Positions 47,291 through 55,202 are shown, counted from the stretch's first letter. The stretch: DNA of 64,000 nt from Komagataeibacter sp. FNDCR2 (GCF_021295395.1 NZ_JAIWOU010000001.1:933001-997000); one strand, 5' to 3'. Notes: generated by a model from the sequence alone, not told the origin. Program-made: numbers and translations.

Positions 47291-47662
47291 ATGAACGATC
47301 AGCGCCGCTCATCCATTACCGTGAGGCTGGGAGAAGACCTGTTGCAAAGCATGCGGGAGGCAGCTGCTCGCAATGCCCACTCTACAAATGCAGAGATTGT
47401 GCAGCGTCTAGAAAACTCATTGGCATCTGGAAGATTTGACCTTCAGGGCATCTATTCGCAAGATTATGACGGTTTGCTCAAACCGGGGGAAAGGTCGCTG
47501 ATTAACATCTGGCGTTCGTTGACCGATCCAGAAAAACAAGCTCTGGCAATTTTGTTATCCAAACTTGCACCAGAAAAATCTGATGATGATTTGCTTAATT
47601 TAAGTGAGACGCTTGGAAATGGTCCGAAAGTGAAGCGCAAACGCAGAAAGCTTTCAGAGTAG
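47291..47662 (+). CDS. Arc-like DNA-binding repressor with C-terminal extension
   Basis: A 123-aa protein whose N-terminus (RRSSITVRLGEDLLQSMREAAARNAHSTNAEIVQRLENSL) is an Arc-type ribbon-helix-helix and whose C-terminal half (WRSLTDPEKQALAILLSKL, then a basic end KVKRKRRKLSE) is unassigned. The ATG has only a weak purine stretch upstream. It may be the lysogeny repressor, controlled through the palindrome upstream. The following 110-aa gene starts 15 nt later. Confidence 0.7.
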   Translation: MNDQRRSSITVRLGEDLLQSMREAAARNAHSTNAEIVQRLENSLASGRFDLQGIYSQDYDGLLKPGERSLINIWRSLTDPEKQALAILLSKLAPEKSDDDLLNLSETLGNGPKVKRKRRKLSE

Positions 47663-47677
47663 CGAAAAGGGGCCATC

Positions 47678-48010
47678 ATGCAAGAAAAGACCCTGACTGG
47701 CCAAAGCGGCAAAGAATATCGCTTCGTTGCGATAGACCCCAAAGATGCTCCAGACAGGGCATGTCTGTTTCTGGTTCAGGACACGCAATCCAATTCTTCA
47801 TCTGACCAGATGTATATTGCCCATGCCCGGCATGGCAGAGGATGGATAAAGTTTTACGGGGAAGTTCCGAATGGGCTAACCCCGTTCAATCGCCTCTTTT
47901 TATATGCTGGCACGAGTGGCGATCTGACTATTCCGTTCGGAGATATTCTTGGTGGAGGAACCGAATGGGTGCTGGGATATGAAATGCCACACGGGAGAAA
48001 GTGCCCTTGA
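47678..48010 (+). CDS. Hypothetical protein, 110 aa
   Basis: A 110-aa protein (TGQSGKEYRFVAIDPKDAPDRACLFLVQDTQSNSSSDQMYIAHARHGRGWIKFYGEVPNGLTPFNRLFLYAGTSGDLTIPFGDILGGG...). The mix of beta strands and small loops suggests a compact soluble domain; no family is recognised. A good SD (AAAAGGGG) lies before the ATG, and it is the second gene of the Arc-like operon, so it could be an immunity or superinfection-exclusion factor, an inference from place only. Confidence 0.6.
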   Translation: MQEKTLTGQSGKEYRFVAIDPKDAPDRACLFLVQDTQSNSSSDQMYIAHARHGRGWIKFYGEVPNGLTPFNRLFLYAGTSGDLTIPFGDILGGGTEWVLGYEMPHGRKCP

Positions 48011-48347
48011 GGAACTGATGGTCGGTGATCCGTTTCCTTCGCAATCAACTCCGCACTTTGTTCATCCGGCCTATCCCCTTCGCCTCAATGCCTGCCTCAT
48101 TTCGCGCTATAATCGCCCAATCGAACAACTCGTGAGGGCAAGACTGAACGATAAGTTGCCGTCTTTAATCGACGCGCGGAGCGTCTGAAACCTCACGCTG
48201 TGATCGTGGGGTTGCAACTGATATCTCGCCACCCCATATGCATGCTCCAATGAGAATGTGGGAATAATTTCCTATTTTCTTGTGCACCTTGGTTCTTAGA
48301 TGCAAAATTCACACGTAGGGGATATCCTTGGGTGTCTGAATGACGTT

Positions 48348-48362
48348 GTATGCACAGCATAC
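48348..48362. promoter_or_regulatory. Short palindrome upstream of the Panacea gene
   Basis: GTATGC (48348-48353), ACA, GCATAC (48357-48362): perfect 6-bp arms about 90 nt upstream of the Panacea start. It stands in a 265-bp gap (48189-48453) where I see no gene. It could be an autoregulatory operator. Confidence 0.35.
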
Positions 48363-48453
48363 CATGTGCTTGCGCATGCAGCGAATGAACACCGCCAACC
48401 TGAAACGCAGTTCTGCGGTTCGGGATTTTGGCGTCTAACATCGGGAGGGTAAT

Positions 48454-48972
48454 ATGTCTGGACCTTACCCCATAAAGGGGGTCGCTAACACAATCTTAGA
48501 CCTCAGTTTCAACTGGGACACCCCTATTTCTCCGATGAAATTACAAAAACTGGTTTATCTATGTCACGGGTATTTTTTAGCTAGCACGGACAGGCCACTC
48601 ATTCGAGAACGTTTTGAGGCATGGCAGTATGGGCCCGTTTCTCCAACACTGTATCAAGAATTCAAGAATTTTGGCGGTGATCCTATCACATGCATGGCAA
48701 CAGAATTTTGTTTTGAAGACGGAGATGATTTCAATGACTTCGAATTTGTAACAGTACCTCCTGTAACAAACGATATACGAGCTGAAAAAATAATTAGTTT
48801 TGTTTGGAAGACATACAATAAATGGAGCGCACGAGAATTATCTGCATTAACGCATCAATCAGGTTGGGCATGGGATAAGGTTACCAGAAAACACCCTGAT
48901 GAAAGACACATTGAAATATCGGATAGGCTTATAAAGAGAGATTTCGAAAGTTTAGTTACAAAGAATAATTGA
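48454..48972 (+). CDS. Panacea-domain (SocA/GepA-like, DUF4065) antitoxin candidate
   Basis: A 172-aa protein with the Panacea hallmarks: MKLQKLVYLCHGYFLA, FEAWQYGPVSPTLYQEFK and a C-terminal WSARELSALTHQSGWAWDKV. Proteins of this family act as antitoxins of many unrelated toxins (PanAT systems) or as adaptors for proteolysis, as in SocA of Caulobacter. GGGAGGG precedes the ATG. Base composition is much lower in GC than the flanking phage genes. A membrane protein gene starts 15 nt after its stop and is the natural partner. Domain call is firm, function in this phage is inference. Confidence 0.85.
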   Translation: MSGPYPIKGVANTILDLSFNWDTPISPMKLQKLVYLCHGYFLASTDRPLIRERFEAWQYGPVSPTLYQEFKNFGGDPITCMATEFCFEDGDDFNDFEFVTVPPVTNDIRAEKIISFVWKTYNKWSARELSALTHQSGWAWDKVTRKHPDERHIEISDRLIKRDFESLVTKNN

Positions 48973-48987
48973 CTAGGGTTCTGTACA

Positions 48988-49410
48988 ATGGCTGATGAAG
49001 AAGATGAAGGTGTTACATTGCATGCCGCAAAAAAACCAGAAACATCTTCAGCTGACCGTAAAGAACAACGTCAATTTCAAACAGAAGAAGATTCGCGCAG
49101 ACATCGCAACCACCCAAACTCAGTCATGCTACCTTTTGGTAGGTCTTTTATTTCTTGGCATAGCGACAGCGGTGTAGCAATACTTGCTCTCATTATATTG
49201 TGCGTTTTGGTTGCCTTGTCAGGGGCAATAATATTATTGAGATCATTAACTGAAATAATATACGTATTTAGTGCAACATCATTAAACGAAACTTGGGTCT
49301 CCGATTTTCTAAAAATATTAGGGCAGGGAATAGTGGCGACAGCGGGCGCTGTTGTCGGAGCAGGAGGTGCGACGATTGCTAATCGCCTTCCTGAAAAAAA
49401 GGACAAATAG
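48988..49410 (+). CDS. Small membrane protein, candidate Panacea partner toxin
   Basis: A 140-aa protein. About 55 charged residues come first (EDEGVTLHAAKKPETSSADRKEQRQFQTEEDSRR), then two hydrophobic segments: GVAILALIILCVLVALSGAIILL and ILGQGIVATAGAVVGAGGATIANRL, with a short loop between them and a basic end (PEKKDK). It has no similarity I recognise. It lies 15 nt after the Panacea gene in the same AT-rich block. Membrane-active toxins are known partners of Panacea proteins, so it is the best candidate toxin, but an ordinary membrane protein cannot be excluded. Confidence 0.55.
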   Translation: MADEEDEGVTLHAAKKPETSSADRKEQRQFQTEEDSRRHRNHPNSVMLPFGRSFISWHSDSGVAILALIILCVLVALSGAIILLRSLTEIIYVFSATSLNETWVSDFLKILGQGIVATAGAVVGAGGATIANRLPEKKDK

Positions 49411-49453
49411 ACACAATTTTACATCAGAAATTTGATATAGTTTTATTTGCATT

Positions 49454-49654
49454 GTGCCTTACTCCGAAGCCTTAGAACACCTGGCAGAAAAGATCTTCAA
49501 GCTGCACCACCCGTACCGACCATGGAGCGGTCAGACGATTGCGACAAAGCGTCAATTCGGAGCTGATTCCGTCATATCAGAAGATTACGCAACGCCCGCT
49601 GAGCAGGCGCATTTTCGTGCGCTGGCGCGGGAGCAGTTGGAAAGGCCGCTGTAA
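49454..49654 (+). CDS. Small hypothetical protein, 66 aa
   Basis: A GTG-initiated frame of 66 aa (EALEHLAEKIFKLHHPYRPWSGQTIATKRQFGADSVISEDYATPAEQAHFRALAREQLERPL) with helical, charged character at both ends. No ribosome site is evident. It could be a gene or the tail of a larger decayed one; support is limited to frame length and composition. Confidence 0.4.
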   Translation: MPYSEALEHLAEKIFKLHHPYRPWSGQTIATKRQFGADSVISEDYATPAEQAHFRALAREQLERPL

Positions 49655-49691
49655 AATTTGACAGCGGAAGACCATTCGAATCGAACATACA

Positions 49692-49707
49692 AATTGTATC
49701 TACAATT
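49692..49707. promoter_or_regulatory. Candidate BrnA operator
   Basis: AATTGTA (49692-49698), TC, TACAATT (49701-49707): perfect 7-bp arms, 38 nt before the BrnT start, with GTATATAC just downstream at 49731-49738. It is suited to autorepression by BrnT/BrnA. Confidence 0.5.
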
Positions 49708-49745
49708 AAATTGATCTCGCACCTTTTATCGTATATACAATCTGA

Positions 49746-50009
49746 ATGAGATACGATTGGGACGAAGCCAAGCGCCTGAGCAATATCGAAAAGCATGGCG
49801 TGGACTTTGTCGCCGCTGAGGATTTCGCATGGGATGAGGCGCTCGTCACAGCCAGCCGCTCCTCGGATGAACCCCGCCTTGTCGCGCTGGCTCCAATCGG
49901 TCACCGCCCGCACGTTCTGGTATTCAGCATTGAAACCCGGATCGTACGCATCATCAGCCTGCGGAAAGCGAACAAAAGGGAGGTAGCATTCTATGTCTCG
50001 CAAAACTGA
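49746..50009 (+). CDS. brnT: BrnT-family toxin
   Basis: An 87-aa ribonuclease toxin of the BrnT family, RelE-like fold. It shows YDWDEAKRLSNIEKHGVDFVAAEDFAW at the start, RLVALAPIGHRPHVLVFSIE in the middle and IRIISLRKANKREVAFY at the end, where the conserved Lys/Arg residues lie. It overlaps brnA by 17 nt. The upstream 90 bp are AT-rich with short palindromes. BrnT is induced in stress and blocks translation until bound by BrnA. Confidence 0.9.
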   Translation: MRYDWDEAKRLSNIEKHGVDFVAAEDFAWDEALVTASRSSDEPRLVALAPIGHRPHVLVFSIETRIVRIISLRKANKREVAFYVSQN

Positions 50010-50295
50010 CATCATTATGCCAACCGATGCGGAAGATGCCGTCATCAATCGGGGTATTGCCAAGGATGCGGATAATCCCGAACTGACGGATATGGACTTT
50101 GTCGCCATGTGTGCGTCAGCAGATTCTGTTCCCGACCTGGCCCGCACCCGACGCGTTCGTGGCCCCCAGAAAACCGCAACCAAAAAGCTGGTCTCCATGC
50201 GTCTGGACCCGGATCTTGTCGAGCGTCTGAAAGCTGACGGTCCCGGATGGCAGCGGCGTGCGAACGACATGCTCCGGCAGGCCGTGGGGTTATAA
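49993..50295 (+). CDS. brnA: BrnA-family antitoxin
   Basis: A 100-aa protein: a disordered N-terminus (RKTDIIMPTDAEDAVINRGIAKDADNPELTDMDFVAMCASADSVPDL) wraps the toxin, and the C-terminus (KKLVSMRLDPDLVERLKADGPGWQRRANDMLRQAVGL) is a ribbon-helix-helix motif that binds DNA and represses the operon. It overlaps brnT by 17 nt. A small 54-aa gene starts 3 nt after its stop. Confidence 0.9.
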   Translation: MSRKTDIIMPTDAEDAVINRGIAKDADNPELTDMDFVAMCASADSVPDLARTRRVRGPQKTATKKLVSMRLDPDLVERLKADGPGWQRRANDMLRQAVGL

Positions 50296-50298
50296 GCA

Positions 50299-50463
50299 AT
50301 GGCAAGGATGACACTAAAGGAAATCCTGTCCCGGCCCGGCACAATTGACTGGGACAAGGTGAACGCCACCACAGAGGCCGACATTGACCGTCAGGCAAGG
50401 GAAGACGGCACGGATGACACAAGTCACCTGCTCCCGCTTACCGAGGCGCCATCTTCCCCTTAA
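50299..50463 (+). CDS. 54-aa protein following BrnA
   Basis: An ATG 3 nt after the brnA stop opens a 54-residue frame (TLKEILSRPGTIDWDKVNATTEADIDRQAREDGTDDTSHLL) with a pattern like the N-terminal parts of several small antitoxins (IDWxKVxAxTExDIxRQxxED). It is too short for usual gene length cutoffs. Position and pattern suggest a further antitoxin-like gene of the BrnTA locus. The role is unknown. Confidence 0.55.
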   Translation: MARMTLKEILSRPGTIDWDKVNATTEADIDRQAREDGTDDTSHLLPLTEAPSSP

Positions 50464-50560
50464 AAAATTCCTTATTCCCCTGATACAAAATGAGATTGTC
50501 TAGACACGCATCGGATACGTGTGCCAGTTAAGACTCCCTCTCATCTGAAGGGAGGTCAGC

Positions 50561-50680
50561 ATGATTAAGAAAATCGTCTTTCTGGCGCTGGCGATGCTGG
50601 CGGCCACAGTGACCAGCTATCCGACGATCAGCCACGCCTATCGGACATCTGACCCGGCTTCCCTTTTTGACCAGCGGTGA
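50561..50680 (+). CDS. 39-aa signal-peptide-like micro-protein
   Basis: A strong SD (GAAGGGAGG) precedes an ATG that opens 39 residues: MIKKIVFLALAMLAATVTS, then YPTISHAYRTSDPASLFDQR. The N-terminus is a complete Sec-type signal or single membrane helix. It is on the plus strand, and its stop (TGA) overlaps a GTG start of the next frame as GTGA. A secreted peptide or membrane micro-protein is possible. Confidence 0.6.
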   Translation: MIKKIVFLALAMLAATVTSYPTISHAYRTSDPASLFDQR

Positions 50681-50892
50681 GGTGCGTTCTTGAAAAGGGT
50701 GGGTCACCACCCGCAATTCATATTGCAGATTTCATCTACATTGATGGCGCGCCCTATGCCGTCATCGAATGGAGGCCTGTGCCTGGTGGTAAACATCCAG
50801 AGATTCTTGTTCCCTTGGATGCTTCACAACTGACCGCCATTCCTGATCTTTTCATCAGTTCGCCCCCATCGCCTGATAGGGACTCCAGCTAG
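50677..50892 (+). CDS. 71-aa hypothetical protein coupled to the micro-protein
   Basis: A GTG-initiated frame of 71 aa (HIADFIYIDGAPYAVIEWRPVPGGKHPEILVPLDASQLTAIPDLFISSPPSPDRDSS), overlapping the preceding stop by 4 nt. It shows regular beta-type alternation. The last 38 bp overlap the 3' end of the 856-aa virion gene on the other strand, a tail-to-tail overlap. No family is recognised. Confidence 0.55.
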   Translation: MRCVLEKGGSPPAIHIADFIYIDGAPYAVIEWRPVPGGKHPEILVPLDASQLTAIPDLFISSPPSPDRDSS

Positions 50893-53425
50893 GCGACAGC
50901 CAGAACGACTGGTTATTCTCCCGCTGCACCCTGTCCTGATACCGTTGCAGATAGCCGGGGTTCATCATGTCCTGTAGTCGGTAATAGACCAGATACTGCA
51001 TGGCGGCCTTGGCATAGAAGGTATTCAGGACTGCGGCCCGGGGGGTGACCATGGCCCACGGCACATCGTTCATGGCGAAGCGCAGGGCCTCGCTGGCAGC
51101 TTCCTGATTGCCGCCGGCAAAGCCCCGGTTCACGTATCCGTCACGGATGGATTTGAACATGTTGGCGGCATCATTCAGGTTGCCCATGGTCGGTCCTGCT
51201 GCTGTGGACAGCATTCCGCCGCCCATACGGTTGGCATCACCGAACAGGAAGTCCCCGAAAATTCCTGCGCCGCCACCCTGCGCCGCCGCTGCCATGACCA
51301 GCTTGGTATAGTCTGCCGGATTGTCCGCCGTGCGTGGCTCGCGCCCCTTGGCCAGTTCCTTCAGGGTCATTGCAAAATACCCGAGTGTCGTAGTGGTGGC
51401 AATCAGCCACGCCAGACCGGGAACGTCCGCGCCCTGCCTTACGCCCTGTAGAAATCCCCTCATATCACCCGTCACGTTGCCCGGCCCCATACGCATCAGT
51501 TCGCGCTTCATGCTGCGGGCCATGAAATTCAGGGTGTAAGCCTTGAACTGCATGATTGTCCGGGCAATCTCACCCGCAGCCGTGCCGCGCTGGGTGCCCC
51601 ACGTGGCCATTGCCTGCGTACCTGCCGTGCCTTCCGACATGCCTTCGCGGATCTGGTCATTAATATAGGTACGCAGCTTGCGTTGCAGTTCTTCCTTAAC
51701 CCACTCCGGCCTGGCATCAATGTGCGCAACCGCTTCATCGGACAGGTCGCCCATGTGGGCTGGCAGCACGTAGCTGCGACCATCTGCCGCGACCAGACTG
51801 CTTTTACGGATGGCCTGCCATTCAGCATTCTCGATCCCGTAACGACGCAGGGCGATCTGCATATGTCCCGGCAATCCCGAGAAATCACGATCCACCATCC
51901 GGGCAAGGTTGTTGCTGAGCATGAGCGCAGCCCCGCGCCTGATGGCGTCTGTCCAGTACTGCAGCCCGGTCAGGCGATGAAAACGGGCCACTGCGTCAGA
52001 CAGCTTGCCCATATGCCCATCCTCCGCCTGAAAGCGGGACGCGATATCCCCCATCAGGGCGTCGTGACCCACGCCAAGCAGTTCGGCCACATGCTGGCTT
52101 TCTTTACCTTCGGGTAGAAGGCCGCGCACCAGCCTGCTGAAGCTCTCCATGATACCGATACCATTATGCCGGAGCATGCCCATCATTACCCCCACATCTG
52201 GCAAGGATGACATAAGGGTGCCGCCGAGCATCTGGACCTGATTAGCCATGCGCGTCATCTGCGATATCTTGGCCAGCGTGGTGTTGGATGGATGGTTGGC
52301 CATGCCGGTAATGGTATCGAATATCCGTTCATTCCAGTCCGTGCGCAGGGCCTTTACTGTTCTGTGGTCACCCCGTTCCTTCGCGCGGGCAATGGCGCGG
52401 TCGATCCAGTTCTTGCACATGACTTCGGGGTTCGTGCCAAAGCGGTTCATCAGTTCCGCGTTTTCCACTCCGCGCGCAATATCCGCCAAGACGGTATGCA
52501 TGAGATTGGCCTGGCCAAAGCGATCCTGATAAGCCATCCATGACGTGGCATCCCTGAAATGCAGGATACGTTCCTGGCTGACCCTCTTGGCCATGTTTCC
52601 GGGGCCACGGAAGCCATCCGCTACACCCAGCCCGTTTCTGGTATCATGCACGCCTGTTGCAAGGTTCTCGTAAACCCCACGCAGCCATTCATCCACATTA
52701 CCGGTCACGTCCGCAAAGGTATCCGGATCCAGCAACGGTTTGATGAAGGATGTCCATTCATCGGCCGTCGCGGCAGAAATCTTGTAGATATCATGGCTCT
52801 GGCGCGCGATGTAATTCTTGACCTTCCCGATCCATGCCCCGACCTTGTTCTGTCGCAGGCGCGCCTCTTCCTGATACCGGCGGAAGATGCGGGCCACCTT
52901 CTGCGCGGCGGGATTACGGGTATCAGGCGCACTGGCCGGGTCTTCAATCCGGTAGAGTTCGGTTGCCACGTCCTGATCGAATGCGTGATCCCCTCGCGTC
53001 GCGGCCTCAAGCACGCCAGCTTTTTTCAGGTCCGCCTCGATCCGGCCAAGTATTTCAGCCGATGCGCCCTTCATCGCTGCATCAACGGAATAGGCCAGAC
53101 CGCGGGCATTCCCTTCCACCCCGGTCAGGGTCGCGCGGATATCCTGCACCTCATGCCCTGCCCGCACGGCATTATCCAGACCACGCGCGGCAGCGATATT
53201 GAAGGCAGCGGCACGCTTTTCGTTTATGTGAGCCAGACGCGCTTCATCCGCCAGATCCTTCCCGGCCTGCATGGCGGCATCACGTGGGGACATGCCTTCC
53301 CGCACAAGCCGTCTGATGCGGCCCTGCGCCCGTGAGAACAGATTGTACAGTTCGTCTTCGGACAAGGCGCGTCCGGCGGCGCGCGCTGCGGTTTCGAAAC
53401 AGTGCCGGTATGCACCTTCAGCCAT
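50855..53425 (-). CDS. Large virion core/ejection protein candidate, 856 aa
   Basis: An 856-aa phage protein, mostly helical. Regions: an N-terminal helical part (RAQGRIRRLVREGMSPRDAAMQAGKDLADEARLA), a central part with QTRFG- and RFGTNPEVM-type segments, and hydrophobic helices in the C-terminal third (ADVPGLAWLIATTTTLGYFAMTLKELAKG). Size, helical content and place after the transglycosylase resemble internal virion proteins of T7-like podoviruses that form a channel on ejection. It overlaps the 594-aa gene by 8 nt. Homology is not certain from sequence alone. Confidence 0.6.
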   Translation of the reverse strand: MAEGAYRHCFETAARAAGRALSEDELYNLFSRAQGRIRRLVREGMSPRDAAMQAGKDLADEARLAHINEKRAAAFNIAAARGLDNAVRAGHEVQDIRATLTGVEGNARGLAYSVDAAMKGASAEILGRIEADLKKAGVLEAATRGDHAFDQDVATELYRIEDPASAPDTRNPAAQKVARIFRRYQEEARLRQNKVGAWIGKVKNYIARQSHDIYKISAATADEWTSFIKPLLDPDTFADVTGNVDEWLRGVYENLATGVHDTRNGLGVADGFRGPGNMAKRVSQERILHFRDATSWMAYQDRFGQANLMHTVLADIARGVENAELMNRFGTNPEVMCKNWIDRAIARAKERGDHRTVKALRTDWNERIFDTITGMANHPSNTTLAKISQMTRMANQVQMLGGTLMSSLPDVGVMMGMLRHNGIGIMESFSRLVRGLLPEGKESQHVAELLGVGHDALMGDIASRFQAEDGHMGKLSDAVARFHRLTGLQYWTDAIRRGAALMLSNNLARMVDRDFSGLPGHMQIALRRYGIENAEWQAIRKSSLVAADGRSYVLPAHMGDLSDEAVAHIDARPEWVKEELQRKLRTYINDQIREGMSEGTAGTQAMATWGTQRGTAAGEIARTIMQFKAYTLNFMARSMKRELMRMGPGNVTGDMRGFLQGVRQGADVPGLAWLIATTTTLGYFAMTLKELAKGREPRTADNPADYTKLVMAAAAQGGGAGIFGDFLFGDANRMGGGMLSTAAGPTMGNLNDAANMFKSIRDGYVNRGFAGGNQEAASEALRFAMNDVPWAMVTPRAAVLNTFYAKAAMQYLVYYRLQDMMNPGYLQRYQDRVQRENNQSFWLSPSWSPYQAMGAN

Positions 53426-55202
53426 TGGTCATTTTTCCAATCATGCATGTGGCGGCGGCCTGCACGGCGCGTGCCATGCTTTCTATTTCCGCGTCGTTTT
53501 TATCGAGACCAGCCAATTCCGGGCTATGCTTGGCGTCGTCGCCAAGTTGTTCACGGATACGGGCAAGGTCGGCCTGCGCCTCGGAAAGCTGTTTCCCGGC
53601 TTCGGTTTCTGCTATAGTCGGCGCATCTTGCACTGTCTTGGCGGCAGCCCGGCGGGAAGCGGTGATTTCAGGGCTTTCCTCAATCTTGTTGCGACGGGCG
53701 GCATCCGAGAGTATATTCAGATTGCTCTGGCCTCGAGCGCTTGACAGGTCTGCCGAACCGGACGCCTCCTGCGGCGGATCACCAGATGAGGCCCCCGGTC
53801 CGGACGGGGGTGTGGCGGCGGGGTGCTCCGCCTGCCAGAGCAATTCCCTTTTGTTGAGATAGGCTCCCTTGAACCTGCCGGATGTTATGACCGTGTAGTG
53901 TCCATCAGGGTGCGGGCGCAACGAAGTGATAAGCGTGCCATGCGATTTGCGATTTAACGTGTTCGGCATCCGCTTGATGACGAACAGTTGCCCATCCTCG
54001 TTGCGGCGGATTTCGTTGGTGCCCTTCGCAATATCCTTTACGGCCGAAATAACATCAGGATACCCGGCGGCATGCAGTTCCGCCCCATGCTCGGCAGCAA
54101 TATGCGCGCGGCCCATGCCTTTATGCGGGCCGGTATGAAACCCTTCCTCCAGGCGGATGGGAAGTGGTTCCACGCCCGGAATACCCTCGGGCACATGACC
54201 AACCGTAACCGGTTCGGAGATGGGTGTGTTGTCGAATTCACCCGCTGGGTCTTGCTGCCCTGCCCACCCATCCTGAATTGAAGGGGGCGGTTCTTCTGTC
54301 GGCTCCGCGCTTCGGGGATCAATCGCATCTGCAATCTGGCCAGCTTCGTTCGGCGTGCGTTCCACATGAGATGCAATGGCATCCCGCAGCATGGCGTCCG
54401 CCACATCCGGACCACCCGCCTCAACCCTATCGGCCACCGGGTTCGCCATTTCGTCCAGCGTCGGCGGCGCATTCAGATCTGGTATCGGATCGCCCGGCCT
54501 CCACCCAGACAACCTTGCCCCGGTAAGATGAAAGCCACCGCCAAGCAGCCCACCAAACGCAATGTTGGTCAGCATTTCCGCCATGGTCTGGTCATTATGC
54601 TCATCACGGCTGAGGTAATATTCGGGCACAGCGGCGGCGGCCGATCCGGCAGTAGCGGAAATTACCCCCTGCGCCGCCTTTCCCGACCAGCTCTGTTCAA
54701 ATGCCGAACCAGCCCCACGCCATGCGGCACCGGCTGCCGTATCTCCCAGAGCGGCCCCAATGCGGGCTGCCCCCATTCCGGGGACATAGAATGACGCGGT
54801 GCTGAGGGGATCGATAAACTGAGGCAGGGAGCCTGCGGCCCATCGGCCCACGCTTCCCGGCGCACCACCCTCACCTCCATCAATCACGGCCTGCCGCACG
54901 GTCTGGATATGATGGGCGTCGTGCAGGTCCGCCGCGACGGTATCAGCTATGGGCCGGTCAAACTTCAGGCCGTCCATTCCATAACGGTCATTGGCTTCAT
55001 CCGCGCTGAGCATCCGGGCGGATGGCGACCATGCTTCAGCCCTGTGCCGCACGAAATCCGCAAATTCGTTGACAGGTGCCTGGTCGATACCCTGAAGAAA
55101 GGCATTCCCAATGCTGTTCCCCATGCTGGATGGCAGGATATCCGTGCCAGCATTCTGGATCGCGTCATTCTGTAGCGGGCCACCGAAAGGGGCATCAACC
55201 AT
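53418..55202 (-). CDS. Virion protein with BECR-like nuclease domain, 594 aa
   Basis: A 594-aa phage protein. The N-terminal 250 residues are Ala/Gly-rich with a membrane-active character (GSAAAAVPEYYLSRDEHNDQTMAEMLTNIAFGGLLGGGFHL). At about residues 345-455 a compact domain has HIAAEHGAELHAAGYPDVISAVKDIAKG, RNEDGQLFVIKR, TLITSLRPHPDGHYTVITSGRFKGAYLNKRELLWQ, which resembles the phage Barnase/EndoU/colicin E5-D/RelE-type nuclease group. The end is a coiled coil. It is the second-to-last virion gene, TAATG-overlapped with the transglycosylase gene and thus probably packaged and ejected. The domain assignment needs a profile search. Confidence 0.6.
   Translation of the reverse strand: MVDAPFGGPLQNDAIQNAGTDILPSSMGNSIGNAFLQGIDQAPVNEFADFVRHRAEAWSPSARMLSADEANDRYGMDGLKFDRPIADTVAADLHDAHHIQTVRQAVIDGGEGGAPGSVGRWAAGSLPQFIDPLSTASFYVPGMGAARIGAALGDTAAGAAWRGAGSAFEQSWSGKAAQGVISATAGSAAAAVPEYYLSRDEHNDQTMAEMLTNIAFGGLLGGGFHLTGARLSGWRPGDPIPDLNAPPTLDEMANPVADRVEAGGPDVADAMLRDAIASHVERTPNEAGQIADAIDPRSAEPTEEPPPSIQDGWAGQQDPAGEFDNTPISEPVTVGHVPEGIPGVEPLPIRLEEGFHTGPHKGMGRAHIAAEHGAELHAAGYPDVISAVKDIAKGTNEIRRNEDGQLFVIKRMPNTLNRKSHGTLITSLRPHPDGHYTVITSGRFKGAYLNKRELLWQAEHPAATPPSGPGASSGDPPQEASGSADLSSARGQSNLNILSDAARRNKIEESPEITASRRAAAKTVQDAPTIAETEAGKQLSEAQADLARIREQLGDDAKHSPELAGLDKNDAEIESMARAVQAAATCMIGKMTNG

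Noticed and set aside
47949-48188. 79-aa plus-strand frame overlapping the end of the 110-aa gene
   Set aside because: It overlaps the 110-aa gene in another frame by 62 bases and shows no domain; the start region is better explained as internal sequence of that gene.
48193-48441. 82-aa minus-strand frame between the 110-aa and Panacea genes
   Set aside because: No ribosome site, mixed composition, and the region more likely carries the Panacea promoter and a short palindrome.
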